Below are positions 8,497 to 17,207 of a stretch of DNA of 64,000 bases, piece by piece (position 1 is the first letter of the stretch; every line of letters starts with the position of its first letter). Under the pieces are notes generated by a model, which saw only the letters and a list, made by a program, of their open reading frames with translations, did not search any database and was not told the DNA's origin. A program made the translations under genes and the position numbers. This stretch comes from Streptomyces katrae. Its GTDB lineage: Bacteria; Actinomycetota; Actinomycetes; Streptomycetales; Streptomycetaceae. The stretch covers positions 6,113,560 to 6,177,559 of the forward strand of contig NZ_CP020042.1 in the NCBI RefSeq assembly GCF_002028425.1. The letters are read 5' to 3'.

Positions 8497-9543
8497 ATGT
8501 CCATCCGCACCCGCCTGCGCGCGGCAGCCGCACTGCTGACCGCTGCCCTCGCGACCGTCGCCGTATCCGCCACCCCGGCAGCCTCCGCCCCCACGGGCGC
8601 CTCCGCGACCGGCGACCTCCGGTACTCCGCGTCCACCGGCGTGGGAGTCCACAACGCCTACGAGAAGGCCAAGTACCCCTACCTCGCGGACGCCCTGGAC
8701 TCGGGCGCGGCCATGCTGGAGCTGGACGTCTGGACCAACTTCTTCGGCAGCTCCTGGCGCGTCTCCCACGACAACCCCTTCGGCAACGACAACAACTGCG
8801 AGAACGCCGCCACCCCCGCCCAGCTGCGCACGAAGTCCCGCGACCAGAACCTTGCGGGCTGCCTCTCCGACATCCGCAGCTGGCACGACGCCCACCCCGG
8901 CCACCGCCCGGTCGTCCTCAAGCTGGAGCTCAAGGACGGTTTCGCCGCGAACCTGGGCCGGGGCCCGGCCGCGCTCGACTCCCTCCTCACCTCGAAGCTG
9001 GGCGACGCCCTCTACACCCCCGGCCGGCTGGCCGCCGGCTACCCCGACCTGGATACGGCGGCCCGCGCCGACGCCTGGCCGACCCGGGTGCAGATGGCGG
9101 GCAAGTTCCTGGTCGAGCTGATCCCGGGCACCCTGGAGGAGGGCAACAGCGCGGACAGGCTCTGGACGGACCGCGAGTACGCCGAGTACCTGCGCGACCA
9201 CCTCTCCACGGCCGCCGCCTTCCCGGCGGTCCACCGCGCCGAGGCGGGCGACCCCCGGAGCCGCTACGCGGACCCGGCCCTGCGCCCCTGGTTCGTCGTC
9301 TTCGACGGCGACGCGTCCGCCTACGCCTCGGGCACGATCGACACCGCCTGGTACGACCGCAACCACTACCTCCTGATCGCCACGGACGCCCAGAACGTCT
9401 CCCCGGCGATCGACGCGGTCCACCCCACGGAGGCCCAGGCCCGCGACCGGGTGGCGCTGATGGCGGGCCACCACGCCTCGATCACCTCCGCGGACTGGTA
9501 CCCCCTGCCCTCGGTCCTCGCCACGGTCCTGCCCCGCGGCTGA
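8497..9543 (+). CDS. secreted PI-specific phospholipase C domain protein
   Basis: A 348-residue protein with a Sec signal peptide (MSIRTRLRAAAALLTAAL, cleavage near the AxA at PAASA, about residue 31). The PI-PLC X-like barrel follows, with a first active-site His in VGVHNAYEK (about 51) and a second in WRVSHDNPFG (about 91). Acidic metal-type residues occur in AMLELDVW. It resembles the calcium-dependent PI-PLC-like enzymes of streptomycetes, which cleave phosphoinositides outside the cell. A GGGGAG precedes the ATG. A strong hairpin follows the stop codon. Confidence 0.85.
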   Translation: MSIRTRLRAAAALLTAALATVAVSATPAASAPTGASATGDLRYSASTGVGVHNAYEKAKYPYLADALDSGAAMLELDVWTNFFGSSWRVSHDNPFGNDNNCENAATPAQLRTKSRDQNLAGCLSDIRSWHDAHPGHRPVVLKLELKDGFAANLGRGPAALDSLLTSKLGDALYTPGRLAAGYPDLDTAARADAWPTRVQMAGKFLVELIPGTLEEGNSADRLWTDREYAEYLRDHLSTAAAFPAVHRAEAGDPRSRYADPALRPWFVVFDGDASAYASGTIDTAWYDRNHYLLIATDAQNVSPAIDAVHPTEAQARDRVALMAGHHASITSADWYPLPSVLATVLPRG

Positions 9544-9560
9544 CCCGCACAGCGGAAGAC

Positions 9561-9594
9561 GAGCGCCCCGCCGGGCGGTCCCGGCGGGGCGCTC
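9561..9594. terminator. bidirectional terminator hairpin
   Basis: A perfect 15-bp GC-rich stem (9561-9575 pairs with 9580-9594) around a 4-base loop. It lies 17 bp after the PI-PLC stop and 19 bp after the stop of the convergent metalloprotease gene, so it can serve both. Confidence 0.85.
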
Positions 9595-9612
9595 GCGCGT
9601 GCGCGCCCGGGG

Positions 9613-11889
9613 TCAGGGGGCGGACGGGGAGAGCTGGAGGGTGGTGGTCGTGGCGGATTCGCGCAGGACCTGGAGGCGGGTGCCGGTGTCCGGGACCTTG
9701 ACGCCCACCTGGGGCAGGTCCGCGTTCCAGTAGGAGGTGCGGTGGTCGTCGAAGACGGCGACGCCCGGGCGGGAGGGGACGGTCAGGGTGCTGCCGGTCT
9801 TGTGGAAGGTGACGCGGTCGGCGGGGCGGGTGGAGAAGGTCGCGTCGAAGGTCTGGGCCCGGGCGTTGGCCAAGGTTCCGTCGGGGTAGCGGAGGGCGTC
9901 CGGGCGGGCGTCGACCGGGAGGATCAGGCCCGAACCCGGATGCGCCTTCGTGGTGTTGTCGCTGTAGGCGGTGTCCCAGAGCCAGAGCAGCACGCCCTGC
10001 TGGTAGGGGTAGAACTCGACCCGGTTGTCCGTGGAGGTGAAGTTGTACGGACCGGTGCGCAGGTAGGAGCCGTAGCCCGTGTAGCGGCGGTTCTCCGCGA
10101 AGTAGGCGCGCGGGTGGGACTCCGTGCCCGTGCGGCCCTCGGTGCGGGACCACTTGCGGGCCGTCCAGTCGCCGGTTCCGTTCTCGGCACCGTCGGTGAA
10201 GAGGGTGCGGCCGTCGGCGTCCGAGGTGATGCGCAGGTCGTCGAAGGTGACGCCGCGGCCGTGGGTGTTGCCGTCCGAGGTGGCGTGGAAGCGGATCCGG
10301 GTGGTGGCGGCCGGGAGCGGGACCTTGAGTTCGGTCCAGCCGGCCGAGGAGCCGGAGACCCCCTTCGCGGGGATGGCCGTCCCGTTCACCGTGCCGGGCA
10401 GCGGGGTCCAGGTGGCGCCGTCGTCGGAGGAGCCTTCGACCGTGAGGAAGTCGAAGTCCTGCTCCGTGTCGTACCAGAGGCGGGCTCCGAGGGTCGCCGG
10501 CCCGGCGGAGAGGCCGACGGTGCGGGTGAGGGTGTTGTCCATGAAGTCACCGGTGCCGCTCCACCACTGGCTCGCGCCCTCGTACGGGTCGGTGAGCTCG
10601 GTGCGGGTGGTGGAGGGCGGGAGGTGGACCAGGAGGGCCTGGGGGTCCTGGGTGTTGTAGCCCGAGACGCCCAGGGTGGCGCGGGTCCTGCGGCCCGCGT
10701 CGGCCTCCGTGTAGTCCAGCCAGCCCAGCTGGAGCTTGCTCCACGGGTCCAGGTCGCCGGGGAACTGCCCCGTGGTGTTGGGGCCCTTGCCCAGGTAGGA
10801 GGCCGAGGACATCAGGGACCAGAAGTTGACGGCGTTGTCCCCGTCCGAGCTGTACAGGTCGGGCAGGCCCAGGTCGTGGCCGAACTCGTGGGAGAAGAGG
10901 CCCGCGCCGCTGTTCTCGCCGCCGGTGAGGTAGTCGCCGGCCCAGATGCCGGAGTCGCCGACCGGGGTGCCGCCCGCCTTGTTGCCGGCCGGGCCCGCGG
11001 TGCCGGCCTGGTCCCAGTAGGCGAACCAGCGGTGGGCCCAGATGGCGTCCTTGCCCTGGTCGCCGCCGCCCCAGGTCTGGTCCTTGCCCGCGTGGACGAT
11101 CACCAGGTGGTCGAGGTAGCCGTCGGGCTCGTTGAAGTTGCCGTCGTGGTCGGCGTCGTAGCGGTCCCACACGTCGTACGGGGCGAGCTCGGCCTTGATC
11201 TCCTCCGGCGTACGGCCCTTGGCGAGTTCGGAGTCGTACCAGGCCTTGGTGGCGTCGCGCACCAGGTCCCAGTTGGTGCGGCACTGGCCGGACTCGGTGC
11301 ACTTGTCCGTGCCGTAACGGGCCTCGTTGTAGGGGAGCTTGACCCAGTCGGTGATCGTGCCGTCGAGGTCGTAGCGGCCGGAGGACTGGAGGTTGTAGTA
11401 GGCCCGCATCGAGGCCGCGCCCGGGTCGGCGGAGAAGAACTGCTGCCGGTAGAAGTCCCGGTCGAAGTCCTTGCGCCAGAGGGTGTGGTTGTCGTCCTTG
11501 GGCGGCTTGGCGATGGTGTTGTGCACGGGGCCGGGGGTGCCGCCGAAGCGGGGGTCCGTCTCGTCGCCGAACTCGGCGAGGATGACGAACACCTTGTCCT
11601 TGCGCTCCTGCGAGAGCTCGACGTACTGGTCGCCGATCCTGGCGGTACGGGGGGCCGGGCCGGCCCGGCGCGATCCGCCTGCGCCGCCGCTCGCCGCGAC
11701 GCCCTCCATGGCCTGGCGGCGCAGGGCCTGGCGCTGGAGTTCGAGGGGCGCGGGCGGCGGGGCGGCCTCCTGTCCGGCCTGCGGGGCGGCGGGGGCCGGC
11801 GGGGGCGGGGCGGCCGCCTGGGCGGGGGTGGCGAGGAAGGCGAGAGCGGTGAGTGATATCGCCGCTCCCGCCGCGGCAAGTCTGCGCAA
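9613..11889 (-). CDS. secreted M6-family (immune inhibitor A-like) metalloprotease
   Basis: A 758-residue exported zinc protease. From the TTG at 11889 (GGAAAGG 9 bases upstream) the protein begins with a Sec signal (LRRLAAAGAAISLTALAFLA, cleavage near AQA). A Pro/Ala-rich propeptide leads to the peptidase domain. The zinc site HEFGHDLGLPDLYSSD near residue 335 fits HExxHxxGxxD of family M6. The C-terminal half is beta-rich (EGSSDDGATWTPLPG, RFHATSDGN, VTFDDLRIT), resembling the MAM/concanavalin-like domain of InhA-type proteases. An upstream in-frame GTG at 11940 would add 17 residues ahead of the signal but lacks a Shine-Dalgarno. Likely nutritional, or active against host or competitor proteins. 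Confidence 0.9.
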   Translation of the reverse strand: MRRLAAAGAAISLTALAFLATPAQAAAPPPPAPAAPQAGQEAAPPPAPLELQRQALRRQAMEGVAASGGAGGSRRAGPAPRTARIGDQYVELSQERKDKVFVILAEFGDETDPRFGGTPGPVHNTIAKPPKDDNHTLWRKDFDRDFYRQQFFSADPGAASMRAYYNLQSSGRYDLDGTITDWVKLPYNEARYGTDKCTESGQCRTNWDLVRDATKAWYDSELAKGRTPEEIKAELAPYDVWDRYDADHDGNFNEPDGYLDHLVIVHAGKDQTWGGGDQGKDAIWAHRWFAYWDQAGTAGPAGNKAGGTPVGDSGIWAGDYLTGGENSGAGLFSHEFGHDLGLPDLYSSDGDNAVNFWSLMSSASYLGKGPNTTGQFPGDLDPWSKLQLGWLDYTEADAGRRTRATLGVSGYNTQDPQALLVHLPPSTTRTELTDPYEGASQWWSGTGDFMDNTLTRTVGLSAGPATLGARLWYDTEQDFDFLTVEGSSDDGATWTPLPGTVNGTAIPAKGVSGSSAGWTELKVPLPAATTRIRFHATSDGNTHGRGVTFDDLRITSDADGRTLFTDGAENGTGDWTARKWSRTEGRTGTESHPRAYFAENRRYTGYGSYLRTGPYNFTSTDNRVEFYPYQQGVLLWLWDTAYSDNTTKAHPGSGLILPVDARPDALRYPDGTLANARAQTFDATFSTRPADRVTFHKTGSTLTVPSRPGVAVFDDHRTSYWNADLPQVGVKVPDTGTRLQVLRESATTTTLQLSPSAP

Positions 11890-11940
11890 CGGGGGTGACC
11901 TTTCCGGGAGTTGGGGCGCAGGTAATATTTCACATGTCAC

Positions 11941-12448
11941 AGGTGACGGCTAGAGGGCGTGAGGCGAGGGGCCGGGGCCCGTGGGGCGCCGCGCGGGGCG
12001 AGGTCCCCTGCCCGCCCTTCCTCCGTGCCCAGGGGCTCCACCCCTGCCCCCAAAATCCGGCGCCGCCGGCGTTCGAGGCGCTGGGGGTCTGGGGGTGGAG
12101 CCCGGGAACGGGGTCCGGGGGAGAAACGGCGAAAGGGCGGGACCGGGAGACGGCTCCGCGCAGCGGTACGCCCGCGCGGGAGCCCGGCGGTGCCGTTTCC
12201 CCGGGGGCGCGGCCTCGTTGAGGCGAGCGGAGGCCGCAGCCGGTGCGGCCCGACGCAGCCGACCGCACAGGGGGCCCGCGCATGCTCAGCCAACGCCACC
12301 GCGACCGCCGGAGGCGGCCCCACGCCCCGTACGGGCCGGACCGGGACGGCCTCGGCGCCGGCCGTGACCGTGAACGCCGTCGATATCCGGCCCGGGACCC
12401 TCTCGGTGTCCGCCCCGGCCGGCCCTGCGACGCCCCGCCGGAGGCGTC
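11941..12448. other. 508-bp intergenic region without a convincing gene
   Basis: The region lies between the divergent metalloprotease and AMP-ligase genes. It contains GC-rich inverted repeats around 12048-12072 (CCGGCGCCGCCGG core) of the dispersed type common between Streptomyces genes. A 69-codon reading frame (12243-12452) overlaps the ligase start but has arginine-rich composition typical of an off-frame reading. I see no RNA gene. Confidence 0.5.
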
Positions 12449-13597
12449 GTGAGCGGCCCGGACGGCCGGGAGGGCCCGGAGGGCGTGGCCCCGCTCCCCG
12501 CGCAGGGGTACGCGACCCTCACCTTCGAGGCGCCGGCGGAGCGCCCCGGCATCGGGGCCGCCGCCCCCGACCGCACGCCCCCCGGCGGCTGGCACCTGCC
12601 CTGGGACCGGCTCGGCACCGCCGAAGCCGCTCGCGTGCTCGGGCAACTCCGCGCAGGGCAGTACGAGTTCCACACCTCGGGCGTCACCGGTGAGCCCGTC
12701 CGACGGGTCCTGTCCGGCGAACTGCTCGCGGCCGACGCCGCGCACGCCGCCCGCCTGCTGGCCCCGTACGCCCCCGGGGCCGTCGTCAGCTTCGTCCCGC
12801 CCCGGCACGCCTTCGGGGCCTCCGCCACGATGATGCTGCCCGCCCTCACCGGGCTGCCGGTGTGGTTCTGGCCCGCCGACGACTGCCCGCCCCCGCCCGT
12901 CGCCGCCCGGCGGATCGCCGTCGTCGCCATCCCGCGGACCTTCCGGGCCCTGGCCCGCCACCCGCGCTGGACGGCCTCCTTCGAACACCTCGTCCTCCTC
13001 CACGGCTCCGCCGAACTCCCGCCCGAGGCACGCCGGTTCCGGGACGACCCACGCATCGACCTGATCGAGCTGCTGGGCTCCACCGAGACCGGTGCCGTCG
13101 CGCACCGCAGCGGCTGGGACCCGCAGGGGGCGTGGACCCTCCTGGACGACGTCGCCTTCGCCGCCCCGGCCGTCGGCGCAGAGGGCCCGCTCACCGTCAC
13201 CGGCCCCCGCCTCGCGGCCCTCCCCGACGGAGGCCGCCCAGCGCACCACGAGATGGACGACCTCGTGCACCGCCTCGGCGACCGGCTCTTCCTGCGCCGC
13301 GGCCGCCGCGCCCACCTGCTCAAGGCCAACGGGATCCGGCACGACCTGGGCGCCATCGCCGCCCGGCTGGCCGCCGCACTCCCCGGGGCGGACGTGGCCT
13401 GCGTGCGCACCCCCGGACCGCGGGGCGGCGAGGCGTACGACATCCTCGTCGCCGGGGGAGGCCCCCTGACCGCGGAGGGCGTACGCGCCGCCGCCCGCGG
13501 CCTCGGCGCCGAACCCCGACGGGTCCACCTCGTCGACCACATCCCGCGCGGCCCCCTCGGCAAACCGCTGGCCGTCCCCCCACAACCCCCCGCATGA
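12449..13597 (+). CDS. short AMP-dependent acyl/aryl ligase-like protein
   Basis: A 382-residue member of the adenylate-forming (ANL) superfamily. Visible motifs are the A3-like P-loop FHTSGVTGEP (about residues 73-82), the A5-like ELLGSTETG (about 206-214) and a C-terminal ILVAGGG...GPLGKPL segment containing the catalytic Lys region. It is well below the usual 500-550 residues. The N-terminal part before A3 is reduced to about 70 residues, as in small ligases of the aryl-polyene/xanthomonadin type. The GTG start is inferred. The gene lies 116 bp upstream of the caspase operon on the same strand and could be its first member, but nothing links the functions. Substrate unknown. Confidence 0.7.
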   Translation: MSGPDGREGPEGVAPLPAQGYATLTFEAPAERPGIGAAAPDRTPPGGWHLPWDRLGTAEAARVLGQLRAGQYEFHTSGVTGEPVRRVLSGELLAADAAHAARLLAPYAPGAVVSFVPPRHAFGASATMMLPALTGLPVWFWPADDCPPPPVAARRIAVVAIPRTFRALARHPRWTASFEHLVLLHGSAELPPEARRFRDDPRIDLIELLGSTETGAVAHRSGWDPQGAWTLLDDVAFAAPAVGAEGPLTVTGPRLAALPDGGRPAHHEMDDLVHRLGDRLFLRRGRRAHLLKANGIRHDLGAIAARLAAALPGADVACVRTPGPRGGEAYDILVAGGGPLTAEGVRAAARGLGAEPRRVHLVDHIPRGPLGKPLAVPPQPPA

Positions 13598-13713
13598 CCC
13601 TCCCCGCACCATCCGCGGCCTGAACTCCGCGTTCGCCACCCCCCGTTCGCCGCACGGCGCTATCGTGCCGGGCGGGGGCAGACGCGCCGGCAGACGAGGG
13701 GGCGGTAAAGGCG

Positions 13714-14976
13714 ATGCGGTTTCTGTTCGTTCACGGCACGGGCGTACGGCGCGACCGGCACGACACCCTCTTCGCGCTGGTGCGCGAGCGGCTCACCGGC
13801 CGCTTCCCCGGCGCGGCCGTCGACTCCTGCTTCTGGGGCGAGCGCTTCGGAGCCGCCCTCGGCTCCGGCGGCCGCTCCGTCCCCGGACTGCGCGCCGCCG
13901 CAGCCGGCGGCGCGGACGCGGCCGACACCGAGACCGCCGAGTGGGGGCTGCTGCTCGCCGACCCCCTGTGCGAGCTCCGGGTGCTGGCGGAGGCCGGCTG
14001 GGACGCCGGCGGGCCCGGGGCCGACGCCGGGGACGACCCCTTCGCCATGCCCGGCGTCCAGCCCGCCGGAACCCGCGTCCTGGACCTGCTGCACCGCTTC
14101 GCCGAAGCCCCCTACGGCCCGCGCGGCGAAGGCAGCGAGCTCCGCGCCCTGCTGGACGGCACCGGCCTCGCCCCCGGGTTCCGCCCCGCGCTGCGGGCCG
14201 CCGCCGGCTCCGCCGAGGCCGCCCGCGCCGGGGCCCGTGCCACCGCCGAGCCGCAGGCCCGCGAGCTGGCCACCGCCCTCGCCCGGTCCGTCACCGCCGG
14301 AGCCCTCGCCACCGCCGGGACCGACGCCGACTGCACCGCCGCCGAACGCGACCGGCTCGTCGAACTGCTGACCGCCCGCCTCGGCGGCGGCGCCCGGGTC
14401 CCCGGCGCCCGCGCGGCCGCCTTCCTCGGCCGGCTCGCCCTGCGCGTCTCCACCCAGCCGCTGCTCAACGCCTGGCGCGGCTCCCTCACGGCCGGCGCCA
14501 CCCCCGCCCTCGGCGACATCCTGCGCTACCAGGCCCGCGGCACCGAACTGCGCTCGTTCCTGCACGCCAGGATCACCGCCGAACCGGGCCCGACCGTACT
14601 CATCGGCCACAGCCTCGGCGGCATCGCCCTGGTCGACCTGCTCGCCCTGGAGGCCGCCACCGGCGGGCCCGTGCCCGGCGCCGAACTGCTGGTCACCGTG
14701 GGCTCGCAGGCCCCGTACCTGTACGAACTCGGCGCCCTCACCGCCCTCCCGCCCGGCAGCGCCCTCCCGTACGGCTTCCCGCGCTGGCTCAACGTGTACG
14801 ACCGCCAGGACGTCCTCTCCTACGTCGCCGGACCCGTCTTCCCCGGCGACCCCCGCGTCACCGACCACGAGATCCGCAGCCGCCAGCCGTTCCCGGCCTC
14901 CCACAGCGCCTACTGGAAACAGCGGTCCCTCTACGAGCGCATCGAACGGGCGGTGGCCGAAGCGGGCATCGGGTGA
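13714..14976 (+). CDS. alpha/beta-hydrolase-like protein, first gene of caspase-MoxR-vWA operon
   Basis: A 420-residue cytoplasmic protein. It starts MRFLFVHGTGVRRDRHD, the beta-strand and oxyanion region of alpha/beta hydrolases, and has a nucleophile elbow TVLIGHSLGGIALVDLLA (Ser at about residue 298). A late NVYDRQDVLSYV (Asp candidate) and RVTDHEI or PASHSAYW (His candidates) complete a possible triad. A large Ala-rich helical insertion fills residues about 100-230. Its TGA overlaps the GTG of the caspase-like gene (GTGA), so the two are coupled. In this context it may be an effector (lipase/esterase) or a modifier of the conflict system. The fold call is good; the role is inferred. Confidence 0.75.
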   Translation: MRFLFVHGTGVRRDRHDTLFALVRERLTGRFPGAAVDSCFWGERFGAALGSGGRSVPGLRAAAAGGADAADTETAEWGLLLADPLCELRVLAEAGWDAGGPGADAGDDPFAMPGVQPAGTRVLDLLHRFAEAPYGPRGEGSELRALLDGTGLAPGFRPALRAAAGSAEAARAGARATAEPQARELATALARSVTAGALATAGTDADCTAAERDRLVELLTARLGGGARVPGARAAAFLGRLALRVSTQPLLNAWRGSLTAGATPALGDILRYQARGTELRSFLHARITAEPGPTVLIGHSLGGIALVDLLALEAATGGPVPGAELLVTVGSQAPYLYELGALTALPPGSALPYGFPRWLNVYDRQDVLSYVAGPVFPGDPRVTDHEIRSRQPFPASHSAYWKQRSLYERIERAVAEAGIG

Positions 14977-17054
14977 CCCACCCCGGACTCCGGCCGGACA
15001 CGGACCTCGAACTCCCGTCCGGCCCACCGTACTTGCCCGCCGCCCTGGCGCCCCGGCGCACCTTCGCCCTCGTCGCAGGGGTCGAGCGGTACGGGATCAG
15101 CCACCACTGGAACCTGCGCGGACCCGCCCGCGACGCCCTGCGCTTCGCCCGCTGGCTCACCGGCCCCGGCCAGGTTCCGGCGGCGAACGTACGGCTGCTG
15201 CTCTCCCCGCTCGACGACCCCGGCCGGCTCGACTGGACGGCCTCCCCGGGCCTGGCCGAGCTGAGGACGGCGTACCGGCCCGCCACCGAGGCGAACGTCA
15301 AGTCGGCCCTGCTCGAAGAACTCCCGCAGTGCGACGGCGACCTGCTGTGGATCTTCTGGGCCGGCCACGGCTACCTCGGACGCGACGGGGAGCTGATGCT
15401 GCCCTGCGCCGACGCCGGACCCGGCCAGATCCGCCACCTCAACCTCGACTCCGCGCTGCGCTGGTGGAAGACCGACCTGGTCAAGCACCGCCGGTTCCCG
15501 CTCCAGGCCGCGCTGGTGGACGCCTGCCGGGTCGACGCGCCCCGCGACAGCCGGTGGAACTTCGGCAGCACCGACTACGGCGGCGGCGCGACCGTCCCCG
15601 GCCGGCGGCAGTTCCGCCTCTACGCCTCCCGCGAGGGCGAAGCCGCGCAGAACGACGCCGAACGCGGCGCCGGCCGGTTCACCGAGGCCCTCCTCGCGGA
15701 ACTCGGCGACCGGTCCGTGCGCGAGGGCGTCACCGGCCTCCCGGAAGCCGCCCGCCGCATCCACCGCACCTTCCAGGAACTGCGCGAACGCGGCGAAGGC
15801 TGGCAGCTGCCCCAGTTCCTCGTCGACCGGGACTGGGACGCCGGCTCCTTCCTCGACGACGGCCTCTACGGCCCCGCCCTGCCGCGGGCCGCCCGCCTCG
15901 ACCAGGCAGGCTGGGACGGACTCGGCGAGCTGTTCGAGGGCCGCGCCCTGCCGCGCTGCGCCTACGAGGCCTACGCGTGGGCGTTCAAGGAAGCAGGCTG
16001 CGCCGCCCCCGTCCACCACGGGCTGCCCGCCGACAGCCTCCTCGACGTGGCCGCCGACCTCGACGAACGGCAGGGCGGCCGCGGCGGCATGCCCCTGGCC
16101 GTGCCCTTCGTCCACTACCTCGCCGACCGGGCCGCCCGTCCCGCCGGCGCCGCGGGCGGCCTCGGCGACCCGGTCTGGGCCGCCCGGCTCGCCCTGTGGG
16201 TCCGCGCCGCCCGCCGGCGCCTCTCCCTGCCCGTGCTGCGTCCGCCGCCCGGCCCCGCCCGGCAGGCCGTGCTGCACGTCCGGCTGGAGTCCCCGCCGGG
16301 CGGCGAGGACGGCCTGCTCGCCCGGATGTGGCTGCGCGGCGAACACACCCGCCACATATGGGAGTCGGAGGGCAGCCCGGTGCCGGCGGCCGTCGTGCGC
16401 GCCGAACTGCTGCGCCAGCTCGCCCTGTTCGGCGCCGAGCCGAAGGAGGCTGACGGCACCGGACAGGCCTCGGAGGGCATCGGGCGGATCGAGTTCCACG
16501 TGCCGTACGAGATGCTGGAGACGGCTTTCGACCAGTGGCCCGTCCCCCGCGGACCCGGCGGCCGCACCCGCCCCCTCGGCATGCTCTACGAGGTGGTGGT
16601 GCGCTGTCCGCAGGAACGGGAGGACACCCGCACCGAATGGCGGGCCAAATGGCGCTGGATGCACGCCCAGGGAGGCCGCCACCCGGACACCGTACGGGTG
16701 GTGGAGGACCCGGAGGTCACCGACGCCCTCGGGGTGCAGCTGGGCGCCCGCACCGCGCCCGCCTGCGTCCTCGGGCACGCCTCGGCGGCCCGGACGGAGG
16801 CCCTGCTGGAGGCGGTCCTCGAAGGGGGCGTCCCGGCCGCCGTCTGGCAGCGCGGCGGCGGCGCGCCCGCCGGGGGCCTGCCCGCCCGCCTCTCCCCGGA
16901 GGCCCTGCCCGGCGCACCGGCGGTGCTCGGCCTGCCCGCCCGCGTGCGCGAAGCGCGCCGGGCGGCCGCCGGGGGAGCGGCCGAAGGGGCAGACCGGCTG
17001 GTGCTGTTGTGGGACGATCCCGACGACACGATCGACCTCCGCTCCCTGCTGTGA
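14973..17054 (+). CDS. caspase-like protease with VMAP-like C-terminal domain
   Basis: A 693-residue protein. Residues about 25-270 form a caspase/metacaspase fold: TFALVAGVERYG first strand, catalytic His132 in WAGHGYLG and catalytic Cys185 in LVDACRVD. A helical segment (about 285-375: LGELFEGRALPRCAYEAYAWA) resembles effector-associated adaptor domains. Residues about 410-690 resemble VMAP (vWA-MoxR-associated protein) C-terminal modules: VLHVRLESPPGGEDGL, a FDQWPVPRG motif, RTEWRAKWRWMH, and a terminal GVPAAVWQRGG. The family fits MoxR-vWA-VMAP conflict systems, in which nucleotide-driven assembly is thought to release an effector protease. The GTG start overlaps the upstream stop. Confidence 0.85.
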   Translation: MTHPGLRPDTDLELPSGPPYLPAALAPRRTFALVAGVERYGISHHWNLRGPARDALRFARWLTGPGQVPAANVRLLLSPLDDPGRLDWTASPGLAELRTAYRPATEANVKSALLEELPQCDGDLLWIFWAGHGYLGRDGELMLPCADAGPGQIRHLNLDSALRWWKTDLVKHRRFPLQAALVDACRVDAPRDSRWNFGSTDYGGGATVPGRRQFRLYASREGEAAQNDAERGAGRFTEALLAELGDRSVREGVTGLPEAARRIHRTFQELRERGEGWQLPQFLVDRDWDAGSFLDDGLYGPALPRAARLDQAGWDGLGELFEGRALPRCAYEAYAWAFKEAGCAAPVHHGLPADSLLDVAADLDERQGGRGGMPLAVPFVHYLADRAARPAGAAGGLGDPVWAARLALWVRAARRRLSLPVLRPPPGPARQAVLHVRLESPPGGEDGLLARMWLRGEHTRHIWESEGSPVPAAVVRAELLRQLALFGAEPKEADGTGQASEGIGRIEFHVPYEMLETAFDQWPVPRGPGGRTRPLGMLYEVVVRCPQEREDTRTEWRAKWRWMHAQGGRHPDTVRVVEDPEVTDALGVQLGARTAPACVLGHASAARTEALLEAVLEGGVPAAVWQRGGGAPAGGLPARLSPEALPGAPAVLGLPARVREARRAAAGGAAEGADRLVLLWDDPDDTIDLRSLL

Positions 17055-17067
17055 CCCCGTATCCGAG

Positions 17068-17121
17068 CGAAGCACCCGAAGCACTCGAAGCACTCGAAGC
17101 ACCCGAAGCACCCGAAGTATC
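17068..17121. repeat. six tandem 9-bp units between caspase and MoxR genes
   Basis: CGAAGCACC, CGAAGCACT, CGAAGCACT, CGAAGCACC, CGAAGCACC and CGAAGTATC run head to tail, starting 14 bp after the caspase stop. This is the only sizeable gap (about 150 bp) in an otherwise overlapping operon. Further down, CGACTTCACG is repeated at 17161-17181. Confidence 0.85.
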
Positions 17122-17207
17122 CGGACCACACGCACGATCCGAACGGCCCGACCGACCGCACGACTTCACGACGACTTCACGCGACGATGACGATGGAGGC
17201 AGAGGCA

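Noticed and set aside
11890..11940. GTG at 11940 as start of the metalloprotease
   Set aside because: It adds 17 residues before the signal peptide and lacks a ribosome site, while TTG 11889 has GGAAAGG at good spacing.
12243..12452. Small gene coupled to the AMP ligase
   Set aside because: Arg/Pro-rich composition of an off-frame reading and no recognisable ribosome site; the overlap is probably chance.
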